A stretch of DNA of 64,000 bases from Limosilactobacillus caecicola (lineage in GTDB: Bacteria > Bacillota > Bacilli > Lactobacillales > Lactobacillaceae): positions 182,321-246,320 of the forward strand of contig NZ_CALPCI010000003.1 in assembly GCF_943192935.1 (NCBI RefSeq), written 5' to 3'. A program made the position numbers and the translations under genes. The notes beneath the pieces were generated by a model. That model worked only from the letters and a program-made list of their open reading frames with translations, did no database searches and was not told the origin of the DNA. This document shows positions 1-9,359 of the stretch, in pieces (within the stretch, counting starts at the first letter, position 1; each line of letters opens with the position of its first letter).

Positions 1-81
1 TTCCGTGCCATTTTTGACAACGGCCACACTGGTCTCATCACAACTAGATTCGAAGGCCAAAATTAATGTATCCTCTGCCAT
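1..81 (-). CDS. tsaD: TsaD N-terminus (partial): tRNA t6A threonylcarbamoyltransferase
   Basis: Only the first 27 codons lie in the window; the gene runs off the left edge. The start reads MAEDTLILAFESSCDETSVA, the conserved N-terminus of the TsaD/Kae1/Gcp family (ILAFESSCDETS). TsaD, with TsaB and TsaE, transfers threonylcarbamoyl from TC-AMP to A37 of ANN-decoding tRNAs in the cytoplasm. The start ATG is three bases after the rimI stop, and tsaB lies just upstream, so this is the usual Firmicute tsaB-rimI-tsaD order, probably one transcript. Confidence 0.93.
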   Translation of the reverse strand, partial: MAEDTLILAFESSCDETSVAVVKNGTE

Positions 82-84
82 TTG

Positions 85-663
85 CTATTTCCTTTCATGA
101 TCAAGTTTCTTTAACATCTCAAAAGCGTCCTCGCCATTATCAAGATAATAATGGTGACGGACTTGTGTCGTTATAAAGCCAAGATGGTGGTACAGCCGCT
201 GTGCGTATTTATTGGAACGCCGGACTTCCAAGCTCAGGCTCGAAAAGTTATCGCGCACGGCTTTACGTTCAATCTCCTTGATTAAAAAAGTTCCTAAGCC
301 ATGCATCTGAAATGCCGGCAGCACCCCAATGTTAGAAATGTGAACGTCCCGGGCATAGTAATTGAAATTGGTCCCAATAAAGGCCACCATTGCTTGGGTT
401 TCACAATCCACCAAGATTAAATACAAACTATCGGGACGCTCCATGTCAATTTCAAAAGAGGTGCGGTCCCAGGGCATGGAGCCATAGATTTCGCGTTCCA
501 TCTTTAGTAATGCATGGATATCCAAGGTCCGCCCCTGCAGGACCCGATACCGTGTGAGCCCAATGACCACGTCACGGTCTTCATAACTAACTGGTTTCCC
601 ACTGACGTCATCAAAAAAGACCGCCAGCCACCGTCTAAACTTCTTGAACATAGTTGGCGTCAT
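85..663 (-). CDS. rimI: RimI-type ribosomal protein alanine N-acetyltransferase
   Basis: 192-residue GNAT protein. The acetyl-CoA loop is visible near residues 118-128 as F-Q-M-H-G-L-G-T (Q/RxxGxG/A). The C-terminal RRSNKYAQRLYHHLGF segment is typical of RimI, which acetylates the N-terminus of ribosomal protein S18. The first 30 or so residues are a basic extension beyond the compact GNAT fold. The ATG at 663 is chosen because an AGGAAA stretch precedes it; Met5 is an alternative. The gene overlaps the tsaB end by 29 bp, which implies translational coupling in a tsaB-rimI-tsaD operon. Confidence 0.9.
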   Translation of the reverse strand: MTPTMFKKFRRWLAVFFDDVSGKPVSYEDRDVVIGLTRYRVLQGRTLDIHALLKMEREIYGSMPWDRTSFEIDMERPDSLYLILVDCETQAMVAFIGTNFNYYARDVHISNIGVLPAFQMHGLGTFLIKEIERKAVRDNFSSLSLEVRRSNKYAQRLYHHLGFITTQVRHHYYLDNGEDAFEMLKKLDHERK

Positions 664-1363
664 CTTGTTTTCCTGGGTGGTCCTTCAACCAATTCACCTC
701 AGCTTCGGTTAACCGCAGGTAGTTTGGCACAAAGTCATCCAGATCCGTCACCACTGGTTCTTGCCGGCCAAGCACCGCCAATTGATAGGTCGACGGTAAT
801 GCATAAGCCTCCGGTAACAATTGAACATTATCCGGAAATGTTGCAACAGCCTTCTGGAGTTTTGGAGTGTCCTGCCCGACTAACAAGACATGCTGGTCCA
901 CCTGTTGTAAAGTCGTCAGGAGTTGTTGAAAAGCAATGTGTTTCTCGTCAAGCGTTTTAACCAAGCGGCCATTTTGGTATTGGTAACCACCAGCAAAGAC
1001 ATTTCCCCGCCGGGCGTCCATAAATGGCACGATTAAATCATCCGTCATCGGCGGGACATTGGCCGCTAAAACTGCCAAGCTCGAAACGCCTACAAGTTCT
1101 TTCTGCAGAGTCATCGCCAGGGCTTTCGCCGTCGTAACGGCAATCCGCACCCCAGTATAGGAACCAGGTCCTTGAGCAACCACGACCCGATCAAGGTCAG
1201 CCGGTTCCCAGGACACTTGTTCAAACAGTTCATTAATGGTTGGTAATACATAAATACTATGGTTGCGGACCATATTCAATGTGGTCGTCGCCTTCAATTG
1301 ATCATCTTCAACTAAGGCCACGCTCATCGGCTGATTGGAAGTATCAAGCGCAAGTATTTTCAT
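635..1363 (-). CDS. tsaB: TsaB, t6A modification complex dimerisation subunit
   Basis: 242 residues, matching family length. It starts MKILALDTSNQPMSVALVE, the ASKHA-fold N-terminus typical of TsaB/YeaZ, and contains VAQGPGSYTGVRIAVTTAKA, the hallmark GPGSxTGxR block (residues about 70-90). TsaB is the partner of TsaD in tRNA N6-threonylcarbamoyladenosine synthesis and has no complete active site itself. The reading frame is open 28 codons further upstream, but the ATG at 1363 is chosen because GAAAGGA precedes it and the protein then starts at the family's conserved position. The 3' end overlaps rimI. Confidence 0.93.
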   Translation of the reverse strand: MKILALDTSNQPMSVALVEDDQLKATTTLNMVRNHSIYVLPTINELFEQVSWEPADLDRVVVAQGPGSYTGVRIAVTTAKALAMTLQKELVGVSSLAVLAANVPPMTDDLIVPFMDARRGNVFAGGYQYQNGRLVKTLDEKHIAFQQLLTTLQQVDQHVLLVGQDTPKLQKAVATFPDNVQLLPEAYALPSTYQLAVLGRQEPVVTDLDDFVPNYLRLTEAEVNWLKDHPGKQDDANYVQEV

Positions 1364-1407
1364 ATCGATCGTCCTTTCATCTAGTAAGTATCTTACCATA
1401 CTCGTCA

Positions 1408-1442
1408 AATTAAAAGAGGCTGAGGAACTCCCCGGCCTCTTT
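1408..1442 (-). terminator. Intrinsic terminator after galE
   Basis: Read on the minus strand, AGAGGC and GCCTCT form the stem with a smaller GAG/CTC pair inside, followed by TTTTAATTT. It starts just past the galE stop and separates galE from tsaB. Confidence 0.8.
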
Positions 1443-1447
1443 AACAA

Positions 1448-2443
1448 CTAGTTTCGATCATCATAACCCTTTGGATGGGTGGAGTGCCACTTCCAAGCGG
1501 TGGCAATAATATCATGAACGTCATCATATTGTGGCTGCCAACCCAAGACACTCCGCGCTTTATCACTAGCGGCAATCAGTGAATCTGGATCACCAGGCCG
1601 CCGGTCAGCAATTTTCGCCGGAATTTCCTTACCAGTCACTTCCCGGGCCGCTTCCAGCATTTGTTTGTTGGAGAAACCAGTCGATGAACCCAGGTTAAAG
1701 GCATTCGATTGGTTATTTTCCCGCAGATACTTCAACGCCAGAATGTGCGCATCGGCCAAGTCCATGACGTGAACATAGTCCCGAACGTTGGTCCCATCTG
1801 GAGTGTTGTAGTCATCACCAAAAATACTCAATTCATCACGCTTGCCCTGCGCCACTTGGAGAATAATTGGGACCAAGTGCGTTTCTGGACCGTGGTCTTC
1901 ACCAATCGTGCCATCAGGAGCCGCACCGGCAACGTTAAAGTACCGTAAGGCAACAAACTTAATCCCATACGCCCGATCAGCCCATTCCATCATGTGTTCC
2001 ATCATCAGCTTGGAAAGGCCATATGGATTAATTGGCTTTTGGGGATCCGTTTCTTTAATTGGCATGTGTTCTGGCACCCCGTAGGTAGCAGCGGTTGAAC
2101 TAAAGACGATGTATTTCACACCAAAGTCGCGCATGGCTTCCAGGAGGGTAATCATGCCACCCGTGTTGTTATCGAAGTACTTTAATGGTTCGCTCATTGA
2201 TTCAGGCACAATGGAAAAGGCCGCAAAGTGGACCACCGCGGTGATATCTTCGTTGATAAAAATCCGGTCCAAAAAGGTCCGATTGCGAATATCCCCTTGG
2301 TAGAACTTTGCTTTTGGATCAATCGCCTTCTTGTGGCCGGTCGAAAGGTTATCCGCCACGACGACATCTTCGCCATTTTCCACTAACCGCTTTACCATGT
2401 GGGAGCCAATGTAGCCCGCTCCCCCGCAAACCAAAATTGCCAT
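1448..2443 (-). CDS. galE: UDP-glucose 4-epimerase GalE
   Basis: 331-residue extended short-chain dehydrogenase. The N-terminal NAD-binding motif is [11 protein letters not shown] (GxxGxxG, residues 7-17), and the catalytic Ser and YxxxK appear as FSSTAATYG and [11 protein letters not shown] (about residues 118-150). It interconverts UDP-glucose and UDP-galactose in the Leloir pathway and for surface polysaccharide precursors. It stands alone, with its own promoter and terminator, away from other gal genes. The start is fixed by a strong GGAGGAAA site a few bases upstream. Confidence 0.95.
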   Translation of the reverse strand: MAILVCGGAGYIGSHMVKRLVENGEDVVVADNLSTGHKKAIDPKAKFYQGDIRNRTFLDRIFINEDITAVVHFAAFSIVPESMSEPLKYFDNNTGGMITLLEAMRDFGVKYIVFSSTAATYGVPEHMPIKETDPQKPINPYGLSKLMMEHMMEWADRAYGIKFVALRYFNVAGAAPDGTIGEDHGPETHLVPIILQVAQGKRDELSIFGDDYNTPDGTNVRDYVHVMDLADAHILALKYLRENNQSNAFNLGSSTGFSNKQMLEAAREVTGKEIPAKIADRRPGDPDSLIAASDKARSVLGWQPQYDDVHDIIATAWKWHSTHPKGYDDRN

Positions 2444-2487
2444 TGAAAAATTTCCTCCATTTACATCTCAAATTTAACGTTATTAGT

Positions 2488-2516
2488 ATTATAGTACATT
2501 CCCTACTGGACCGCGA
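2488..2516 (-). promoter_or_regulatory. galE promoter
   Basis: A perfect TATAAT -10 (minus strand, 2488-2493) with a poor -35 (TCGCGG, 2511-2516) 17 bp upstream, in the 76-bp gap between ppx1 and galE. The GGAGGAAA ribosome binding site follows at 2451-2458. Confidence 0.55.
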
Positions 2517-2519
2517 TTA

Positions 2520-3461
2520 TTAATTCGGGGCCACTTCATGGTCTAGATATTCAAACAATAGTCCTTCCCGCAGTCCATTGTTGCTAAAGCGGACTTCGTG
2601 CATATTCAACTGCCGGAGCAAGGCCATCAGCGGCAAAAGTCCCCCGACAATCACATCAGCCCGTGAACTATTGATCCCCCGAATTTTGGCCCGGCCATTG
2701 CGGTCTGTGGACAGGAGTTCATGCATCATTTGATTGGCCTCTGCCGTTTGCATGGTCAGACCATGAACCGGTTGGACCGTTGCTGGGTCCTTCGCTAATT
2801 TCCACCGGTACATTTTGGCCAGGGCCCGGTTGCTACCACCCAAGGCCACCACCTGCGTGTGCCGGGCCCGGTTTAGCCATCGCTGGGTAGAAAGAACTTC
2901 GTCGACTTTCACGGCCGCATCATACAGATCGGCCGCATTAATCCGGTCGTTAAGGTGGTAATTCTGCGACAAAATGACTGAACCAATCGGCAGACTGACC
3001 AATTCTTCGGCTTGCCCCTGATCCACCAAAATCATTTCCATGCTGGCACCACCAGTATCGATAATCAGGCCATTTTCAATTTCTAGTGTTCGCGAAACCC
3101 CAACGTAATCGAGGTAGGCTTCCCGTTCACCCGAAATCACCCGAAAATCGATACCAACTTCTTTTTTGACTCGTTGCAAGAATTCGGCTTGGTTCACGGC
3201 CTGCCGCACTGCGGCAGTCGCCACGGCAATCAGCCGGACGTTCGGCAACCCGTCACAAATTTCTTTAAAGCGCTGGAGCGTCTCTAGTGTCCGTTCCATC
3301 GGCACCGGTTGGAGTACTTTGGCGCTCCCCATGTTTTCCGACAACCGGACGTATTCTTTTTCGTAACGGACTAATTTGGTCCGCCCATGCTCAAAAATCT
3401 CCGTAATTCGTAAGCGACACGAATTCGATCCCAAATCGATGATTGCTAAGTTGCTACTCAT
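2520..3461 (-). CDS. ppx: Ppx/GppA exopolyphosphatase, short form
   Basis: 313 residues, the length of single-module Ppx/GppA phosphatases. The N-terminal ASKHA motif AIIDLGSNSCRLRI (residues 6-19) and the second phosphate loop IDTGGASMEMILV (about 140-152) are both present. The enzyme releases terminal phosphate from polyphosphate or hydrolyses pppGpp; the sequence does not decide between the two. It is last in the ppx2-ppk-ppx1 operon, 7 bp after ppk, so polyphosphate synthesis and degradation are co-expressed. Confidence 0.88.
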   Translation of the reverse strand: MSSNLAIIDLGSNSCRLRITEIFEHGRTKLVRYEKEYVRLSENMGSAKVLQPVPMERTLETLQRFKEICDGLPNVRLIAVATAAVRQAVNQAEFLQRVKKEVGIDFRVISGEREAYLDYVGVSRTLEIENGLIIDTGGASMEMILVDQGQAEELVSLPIGSVILSQNYHLNDRINAADLYDAAVKVDEVLSTQRWLNRARHTQVVALGGSNRALAKMYRWKLAKDPATVQPVHGLTMQTAEANQMMHELLSTDRNGRAKIRGINSSRADVIVGGLLPLMALLRQLNMHEVRFSNNGLREGLLFEYLDHEVAPN

Positions 3462-3468
3462 AAGTTCG

Positions 3469-5715
3469 TTACTCCTTTGGTTGATCCGCTGAATTATTCA
3501 AATGCAATCCAGTGACGTGCTTGGTTAACGTTTCAAAGACATTACTCAACCGCTTTTTATTCTTCCGTTCGTGTTTTTCCTGCTTCCGTAATGCCGTGGC
3601 TTCTTCCATAAAAAATTCTTGGGAATTGACGGCTGGCTGTTTACCAGGGGTCATTTTTTCATAATGATCACCGTTGAGCTCCCAGGCTTTGGTATTGTCA
3701 TGCCACATTTTCTTAAAAATCTCGATAGCCCGTTGCTTCGTATCCGCTTCCGTGACGGGGAAGAGTTCCTCCACCCGACGGTTCAGGTTTCGGGTCATCA
3801 TGTCGGCACTGGAGAGGTAAATTTCTTCGTGATCATTGCCCGCAAAGTAATAAATCCGGGAGTGCTCCAGGAAGCGGCCAACAATCGAATGGACGTGAAT
3901 CCGCCCCTGTAATTCCGGCAGGTCGTTGCGCAGACAGGTAATCCCGCGCACAATCAGGTGAATTTCCACCCCAGCGGCGGCAGCTTCGTACAAATGCGCA
4001 ATAATTTGCTTATCCGACAGCGAATTCATCTTCATCCCAATCAGGGCCGGGTTGCCGTCCTTAGCCAGCTGAATCTGTTGGTCGATTTTCTCATTAATGA
4101 ATTCCCGAATGCCGTTTGGTGACACATGCAATTTGTGGAAATATTTCGGCCGGGCAAAGCCGGACAGCATGTTAAAGAGGTTAGTAAGGTCCGAACCCAA
4201 TTCGTAGTCACAGGTTAAGAGCCCCATGTCCGTGTAGAAATGGGCAGTGACGTCATTATAGTTTCCCGTTCCCAGGTGCATGTAACGCCGTAGGCCGTCC
4301 TCATCACGGCGGATGACCAGAGCCAACTTACAATGCGTCTTAAGGCCCGCAAGACCATAAATCACGTGGCAGCCCATTTGTTCCAACCGCCGGGCCCAGC
4401 GAACGTTATTTTGTTCGTCAAACCGGGCCTTGACTTCGACTAACACCGTGACCTGCTTGCCACGTTGGGCTGCCATCCCCAAATACTTGATAATCGGCGA
4501 ATTTCCCGAGACCCGGTAGAGGGTCATCTTGATCGCCAGGGTTTTATCGTCAAGCGCGGCCTGATGAATAAAGTTGACCACCGCTTGGAAATCATCATAC
4601 GGGTGTTGCATCAGGTAATCCTTGTGCCGAATCGCCGCAAAGATATTGTCCGTCATCGTTAATTTCGGATTCAGGTACGGCTTAAATGGTGGGTAACGCA
4701 GGTCATCATGACCGACGACCAGCCCGGACAACTTTTTCAAAAAACTGAGGTCGACCGGTCCGGCAACCTGGTAAATGGCCTGATCACTGACGTGAAGGTT
4801 TTCCAAAAGGTGTTGTTTTAGCCACGGATCAAAGTTAGTGCCAATCTCGAGCCGCATCACGTGACCATGTTCCCGGGCCTTCAATTGGTGTTGGACCGCC
4901 CGCAAGAGGTCGGACGTATCCTCTTCGGCCACGTCCAAATCCATGTCCCGCATGACTCGGTAAGTGCCACTGGCTTCAATCTTATAGCCAGGGAACAGCA
5001 CGCTCATGAATTCCTGGATCAGGTCATCAATCAAGACAAAGTGGTTCTTTTCCGGCAATTTTACCAGTCGTTGGTAAATACTCGGCACCCGGATCGTCGC
5101 AAACTTGTGTGGGTGATGTTGGCGGTCCTCATGCGGTTCGGGAGTCGAACCCGGAATTTCTTGGTCACCCTCCAAAATCGCCTTTTGATCCGGAGTTTGC
5201 TTCTTGCTGCGGCGGAGCTTGACTGCGATGTTTAATGACCCGTTGTTAATGAACGGGAAGGGTCGCGAAACGTCGTCCGCCATCGGCGTAAGTACTGGTA
5301 GTAATTCGTCATTAAAATACCGCTGCGTGTATTCATAATCCTGCTCACCTAAGTCAGCCTCGGCCAGGATTTTGATATCATAGTCCGCCAGCTTGGGTAG
5401 AACATGGTCGTTGTACACGTCGTAACGTTGTTCCACCATCCGGTGTTCTTTCTCGTTAACCGCCACTAATTGTTCTTCCGGAGTCATCCCTGAAGCGTCA
5501 GTAGTTTGCACGTTGGCGGCAGACAGCTTATGCAGCGAGGCCACCCGGACCATAAAGAATTCGTCCACGTTGCTTTGCGTAATCCCAACAAAATTAGCTT
5601 GTTCCAACAAGGGGTTGTTGGAATCTAACGCCTCGTGCAAGACCCGGCCGTTGAAGTCGATCCAGGAAAGTTCCCGGTTCACGTAATTTGCTGATTTGTA
5701 AAAGTCTTTGTACAT
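3469..5715 (-). CDS. ppk: Polyphosphate kinase PPK1
   Basis: 748 residues, slightly longer than typical PPK1 (about 690-720). The N-terminal NRELSWIDFNGRVLHEA motif and the two phospholipase-D-like halves are visible. The autophosphorylated histidine lies in LAGLKTHCKLALVIRR (about residue 450), the second histidine region in VHSIVGRFLEHSRIYYF. PPK1 reversibly transfers the ATP gamma phosphate to polyphosphate and is usually membrane-associated. A charged insert near residues 170-200 and a Lys/Glu-rich tail account for the extra length. It sits between two Ppx-family genes with gaps of 3 and 7 bp. Confidence 0.95.
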   Translation of the reverse strand: MYKDFYKSANYVNRELSWIDFNGRVLHEALDSNNPLLEQANFVGITQSNVDEFFMVRVASLHKLSAANVQTTDASGMTPEEQLVAVNEKEHRMVEQRYDVYNDHVLPKLADYDIKILAEADLGEQDYEYTQRYFNDELLPVLTPMADDVSRPFPFINNGSLNIAVKLRRSKKQTPDQKAILEGDQEIPGSTPEPHEDRQHHPHKFATIRVPSIYQRLVKLPEKNHFVLIDDLIQEFMSVLFPGYKIEASGTYRVMRDMDLDVAEEDTSDLLRAVQHQLKAREHGHVMRLEIGTNFDPWLKQHLLENLHVSDQAIYQVAGPVDLSFLKKLSGLVVGHDDLRYPPFKPYLNPKLTMTDNIFAAIRHKDYLMQHPYDDFQAVVNFIHQAALDDKTLAIKMTLYRVSGNSPIIKYLGMAAQRGKQVTVLVEVKARFDEQNNVRWARRLEQMGCHVIYGLAGLKTHCKLALVIRRDEDGLRRYMHLGTGNYNDVTAHFYTDMGLLTCDYELGSDLTNLFNMLSGFARPKYFHKLHVSPNGIREFINEKIDQQIQLAKDGNPALIGMKMNSLSDKQIIAHLYEAAAAGVEIHLIVRGITCLRNDLPELQGRIHVHSIVGRFLEHSRIYYFAGNDHEEIYLSSADMMTRNLNRRVEELFPVTEADTKQRAIEIFKKMWHDNTKAWELNGDHYEKMTPGKQPAVNSQEFFMEEATALRKQEKHERKNKKRLSNVFETLTKHVTGLHLNNSADQPKE

Positions 5716-5718
5716 TCG

Positions 5719-7227
5719 CTATTTCCTCCCCGTGATGATTAATTTCGGGTGCAGGCCATAAACTTCAGTGAATAATTGATTTTTGCGTTCAAAGGCCCAT
5801 TGCTCGAGAACCAAGTCGTCCGTTGTCTTAACCCGGATCTGCAAGTCATCGTCAACCAACCGTAAGTGGACCCGCAAGATCTTTTGCAACCGTGAGTCAT
5901 CCAACGAATCGGCCACTCGCAAAATCGCCGCTAATTCAGACACTGGTAGCTGAATAGCACTATCGAGTTGCATATAGTGGGGCTGGTCGACTTCCGGCGT
6001 TTCGGAACTGTGGTAACGCGAAACTTCCGCAATAATTTCATTATCCTGACTCGACAACCCAATCAGGGGGTTGGCTTCGAGAATATAGGCGGAGTGCCGA
6101 TAATGGCCCTGGGGATTAATAAAGTTCCCAATGTCGTCCACCTTGCAAGCCACTTCGAGGAGTAGCCGGTAGTGGTCGCTAAGGCGGTGAATTGGCTTCA
6201 ACGCATCGTAGAGCTGCAAGGCCACCTTGGTCACAAAGCGTTTGTGACTCGAATCAGCCCCGTAACGCAATGCTAGGTTGTCGGCCGCCGTTTTCACCAT
6301 ATTCACGACCGTGGCGGGATCACGATGGGTGGTGGCTACCCCATCGAGGATACTGGTGTCCGTGACGTAAACCTTGCGGACATTCAAGAGGTGCATGATC
6401 TGCCGCACAATCAAGTAGGTCGGCAAAACCCATTTGACACTTTGTTCGTCGACATCGTAATGGTGGATGATGTATTGGTCCGATGCGTTCAGCAGGTGCT
6501 GATAGCGTTTATGGAAGGCCTTGTGGGGAATCTTGTCCACGTGCTGGTCGGTTTTGAGGTAACGTTCCGCCAGCGTGTCGGCACCCTGAATCAGTAAGGT
6601 CGACTCCTTACTCGTCTTTAATTCGGGGACCAGGTACTCCAGCTTGGAACTAATGTAATCCAAAATAATGTCACTCGGGGTCGCCGCGGTTTGGCGAAGT
6701 TGGTCAACCAACTGGCTTAAGCGGGCCTTCCCCAGGTCGATTTCCCAGGACGTCGCATAGTTGCCATCATTAAAGTACGCCAAATTACTAGTGCTTAACC
6801 CGATGTTTAGGACGTAACCAGTCAGCTGCTCTTCTGGTGGCGTTTGCTGGTTCAGGTTGTCCTGCACTGCCGCTAACACCTGCGCCAGCGTCTGGTCCTT
6901 ATTGAACCACTCAATTTGCATGCCCGTACGGACATAGATTTGGTTGGCCACGTATTTCCCCGTGACGATATCCATATCGTCGAGTGTCCCGTATAGATGG
7001 TAATTTGTGACCGCATAATCGGCTAAGAGGTTCTTAAACCCCAGCAAGTTATTAGTAATCGCCGTGATGTTTTCCGGGTAGTTCGCAATTTGGTGCTGAC
7101 CAACCCGCAGCGATCCTGACCGAGCTTCGTTCACGACCTCGTGCTTAGCCAAGTCAATGATCCGCAAAGTCAACCGGTCCGGATTCAACAGTATTAATCC
7201 TAATAAGCCTTTTTCCACATCATTCAC
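5719..7227 (-). CDS. ppx2: Ppx/GppA-family phosphatase, long form with HD-like C-terminal domain
   Basis: 502 residues. The N-terminal half resembles the Ppx/GppA ASKHA fold, though its phosphate loops (LNIGLSTSNLAYF, about residues 143-155) are degenerate. The C-terminal half carries a helical HD-type region, with HRLSDHYRLLLEVACKVDDIG and YHSSE (about 345-410). The frame begins with GTG at 7227; no in-frame ATG is nearby. It precedes ppk by 3 bp. Long and short Ppx proteins flanking PPK1 are a recurrent Lactobacillales arrangement. The degenerate loops leave open a regulatory rather than a catalytic role. Confidence 0.82.
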   Translation of the reverse strand: MNDVEKGLLGLILLNPDRLTLRIIDLAKHEVVNEARSGSLRVGQHQIANYPENITAITNNLLGFKNLLADYAVTNYHLYGTLDDMDIVTGKYVANQIYVRTGMQIEWFNKDQTLAQVLAAVQDNLNQQTPPEEQLTGYVLNIGLSTSNLAYFNDGNYATSWEIDLGKARLSQLVDQLRQTAATPSDIILDYISSKLEYLVPELKTSKESTLLIQGADTLAERYLKTDQHVDKIPHKAFHKRYQHLLNASDQYIIHHYDVDEQSVKWVLPTYLIVRQIMHLLNVRKVYVTDTSILDGVATTHRDPATVVNMVKTAADNLALRYGADSSHKRFVTKVALQLYDALKPIHRLSDHYRLLLEVACKVDDIGNFINPQGHYRHSAYILEANPLIGLSSQDNEIIAEVSRYHSSETPEVDQPHYMQLDSAIQLPVSELAAILRVADSLDDSRLQKILRVHLRLVDDDLQIRVKTTDDLVLEQWAFERKNQLFTEVYGLHPKLIITGRK

Positions 7228-7300
7228 CCCGTTTTCCGTTCCAATTACTCCTTTAGAATAACATATATTTAATCAATGATGGTATTAGAAAAAGCCCCCA

Positions 7301-7336
7301 TAAAAAAGGGTGCCAGAAGCTTGTCTGGCACCCTTT
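7301..7336 (-). terminator. Terminator after the thioesterase operon
   Basis: The hairpin AAAGGGTGCCAGA/TCTGGCACCCTTT with an A-rich left flank gives a U-tract on the minus strand. It closes the dnaX-to-thioesterase operon just before ppx2; the symmetric T-run means it could also work on the plus strand. Confidence 0.85.
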
Positions 7337-7360
7337 TGCGTGATGATCAATTTTTTATAG

Positions 7361-8122
7361 TTAACACTTCCGCCATGTAATCGTGGCGGCCGCACATTCA
7401 TCCTCACCCACGAAAATTTTATGCTGGGTCACTAGCTGATGGTCGGCATTTTCCACTGGTTGAGATGAATAGCTGACCACGGTGGTTTCGGGACGGACCT
7501 CATGTTCATAGTTCATCCGGAAATCGACGATCTGGTGGTTTAACAAAAATTGGTGGTTGAGGGTATCTAACATCCAGTCAAAGTAACGGGCATTATTGAC
7601 GTGGCCATTGATATCAATATCAAAGTAACGGACCCGGTACTCATGACCATTCCAATCAGCTTCCCACTCGACATGGTCCGGCCGCTGCACCTTGGGGAGC
7701 TTCAGCACGGCGTCGAGTTCATACGGCGCCATGATCTCTTCAGGAATCCGCGCCATTTTCCGTTTCTGCAAATCCATATAAATAAAGAGACCGTTGACGC
7801 TGCCGATGAGTTCACCCTGCGCGTTGCGAACGAGTAACTGACGGACCGCGAAAAATTTGTTATATCCCAACAATTTGGTCTGCAGATCAATCTGTTCCTT
7901 GTCACGTGGTAATGGTTGGTCGAAGTGGGCTTCGTAATCAATAATCACCCAGCCTCCTCCAAGACTGCGCGTGATGTCTTCATCGACCCCCAAAGTCTTG
8001 TTTTGCTTTTCCGAAGCCAAAATCATTAGGGCAATCAGTGAACTCAAGCTAATGCGTCCGCTCGGATCACATTCATAATAATTTACCTCATGCGCCATAC
8101 TAAACAATTTCTGTTCCGCCAT
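7361..8122 (-). CDS. Acyl-ACP thioesterase (FatA/FatB-like, double hotdog)
   Basis: 253 residues with two hotdog folds. The second contains RYFDIDINGHVNNARYFDWM (about residues 165-184), where Asp, His and Asn match the catalytic segment of acyl-ACP thioesterases. It hydrolyses acyl-ACP to free fatty acid. The start ATG is preceded by AGGAG at good spacing, 10 bp after rsmI. It is the last gene of the dnaX-holB-rsmI operon; this position is common in lactobacilli and has no obvious functional link. Confidence 0.9.
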   Translation of the reverse strand: MAEQKLFSMAHEVNYYECDPSGRISLSSLIALMILASEKQNKTLGVDEDITRSLGGGWVIIDYEAHFDQPLPRDKEQIDLQTKLLGYNKFFAVRQLLVRNAQGELIGSVNGLFIYMDLQKRKMARIPEEIMAPYELDAVLKLPKVQRPDHVEWEADWNGHEYRVRYFDIDINGHVNNARYFDWMLDTLNHQFLLNHQIVDFRMNYEHEVRPETTVVSYSSQPVENADHQLVTQHKIFVGEDECAAATITWRKC

Positions 8123-8131
8123 AATGTACTC

Positions 8132-8995
8132 CTAAAATTGATGATAGTCCTTATACAGCGCCTGCCGCTTAATCCCGAGTCGCTTGGCCACGAGTTTAAT
8201 CGCCGCATTAGTATTCATCCCTCGGGCAATTTCCGCATCGACTTGCTCAATCGGTGTGCCCTGTGGTTGCTCATCTGCCGCCACTTCCGGGTGGTCATTT
8301 CCCGCAATCAAGATTACAAATTCACCGCGGATCTCATTTTGTTGGGCCCATTCGTTAGCATCTTGCAGGCTGCCCCGCAAGAATTCCTCGTACCGCTTGG
8401 TTAATTCCCGGGCCAGCACCACTTGGCGTTGCTCACCGAAGACCTCTTGCATTACTTGCAAGGTCTTCTTTAGTCGGTGGGGAGCCTCATAAAAAATTAA
8501 CGTTTCCGGATGATTTTTCAATTGGTCTAATTCGGCAATTTGTTGTTGGTGTTTCCGGTCTAAAAAGCCATAAAAATAAAATGGTTGTGGCACTAAGCCG
8601 GACGCAATCAAAGCGGTCAGCCCAGCGTTCGGACCCGGTAATGGAACCACCGGAATACCGGCTTGGACACACGCGGCTACTAATTCCTTGCCAGGGTCAG
8701 AGATCGATGGCATGCCGGCGTCACTGCACTGAGCAATCGATTGCCCCTTTTTCAACCGCTGGATTAATTGGGGAATCCGTTCGGCCGTGTTGTGTTCATG
8801 AAATGAAATGGACGGGGTGTGAATGTCAAAATGATTCAACAACATTTGGGTATGCCGGGTGTCTTCCGCGGCAATCAAATCGACGTCCTTGAGGGTTTGG
8901 ATCGCCCGGTAGGTCATATCATCCAGGTTCCCAATTGGGGTGGGGACCAGGTACAGCTTGCCGCCATCACTTTGGAAGCTCGAAATTTGTTGCAT
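8132..8995 (-). CDS. rsmI: 16S rRNA 2'-O-methyltransferase RsmI (C1402)
   Basis: 287-residue tetrapyrrole-methylase-fold protein. LYLVPTPIGNLDDMTYRAI (residues 14-32), the AEDTRHT motif and the SDAGMPSISDPG block (about 90-101) are signatures of RsmI/YraL. It 2'-O-methylates C1402 of 16S rRNA using S-adenosylmethionine. It lies between yabA and the thioesterase gene with gaps of about 10 bp. Confidence 0.95.
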   Translation of the reverse strand: MQQISSFQSDGGKLYLVPTPIGNLDDMTYRAIQTLKDVDLIAAEDTRHTQMLLNHFDIHTPSISFHEHNTAERIPQLIQRLKKGQSIAQCSDAGMPSISDPGKELVAACVQAGIPVVPLPGPNAGLTALIASGLVPQPFYFYGFLDRKHQQQIAELDQLKNHPETLIFYEAPHRLKKTLQVMQEVFGEQRQVVLARELTKRYEEFLRGSLQDANEWAQQNEIRGEFVILIAGNDHPEVAADEQPQGTPIEQVDAEIARGMNTNAAIKLVAKRLGIKRQALYKDYHQF

Positions 8996-9007
8996 TGGTA
9001 TTTCCTC

Positions 9008-9349
9008 CTAGTTATGACGACCGTAAATGGCATCGAGACAAAAAGTACACGACTCATTTTCTTCCAGCCGTTTGCCGTACATATCGTTGCAAACGTGAAA
9101 ACCTTCTTGGTAGAGTTTTTGCAACATCTTACGTGATTCAGACAGATCCTCTTCTGGCTTGGCTGGCTGTTGCGCAGCGACGACTTCCTGAAGGTGCTCA
9201 TTTTCAATCGTCAGCCGGGCATTTTCGGCCAGGACTTTCGTCAACTGATCTGATAATAATTCGACACTAGCGACCAAGTCTTTCGTTTGTTGGGTGAGTC
9301 GCGCAAATTCATCATAAATTTCGCTCTTATCCACCGGTTGTTGTTTCAC
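9008..9349 (-). CDS. yabA: YabA, DnaA-binding replication initiation control protein
   Basis: 113 residues. The N-terminal half is a coiled coil, with regularly spaced hydrophobics in DEFARLTQQTKDLVASVELLS and following residues. The C-terminus has a zinc-binding cluster HVCNDMYG...CTFCLDAIYG (one His and three Cys). YabA bridges DnaA and the sliding clamp to restrain re-initiation. Its place beside holB and darA is the conserved Firmicute order. Confidence 0.93.
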   Translation of the reverse strand: MKQQPVDKSEIYDEFARLTQQTKDLVASVELLSDQLTKVLAENARLTIENEHLQEVVAAQQPAKPEEDLSESRKMLQKLYQEGFHVCNDMYGKRLEENESCTFCLDAIYGRHN

Positions 9350-9359
9350 TACGATCCAC

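Noticed and set aside
514..960. 148-codon plus-strand ORF and many similar long frames opposite real genes
   Set aside because: They lie antisense to clearly conserved genes (here rimI and tsaB), lack ribosome binding sites and show no domain; they are by-products of the GC content.
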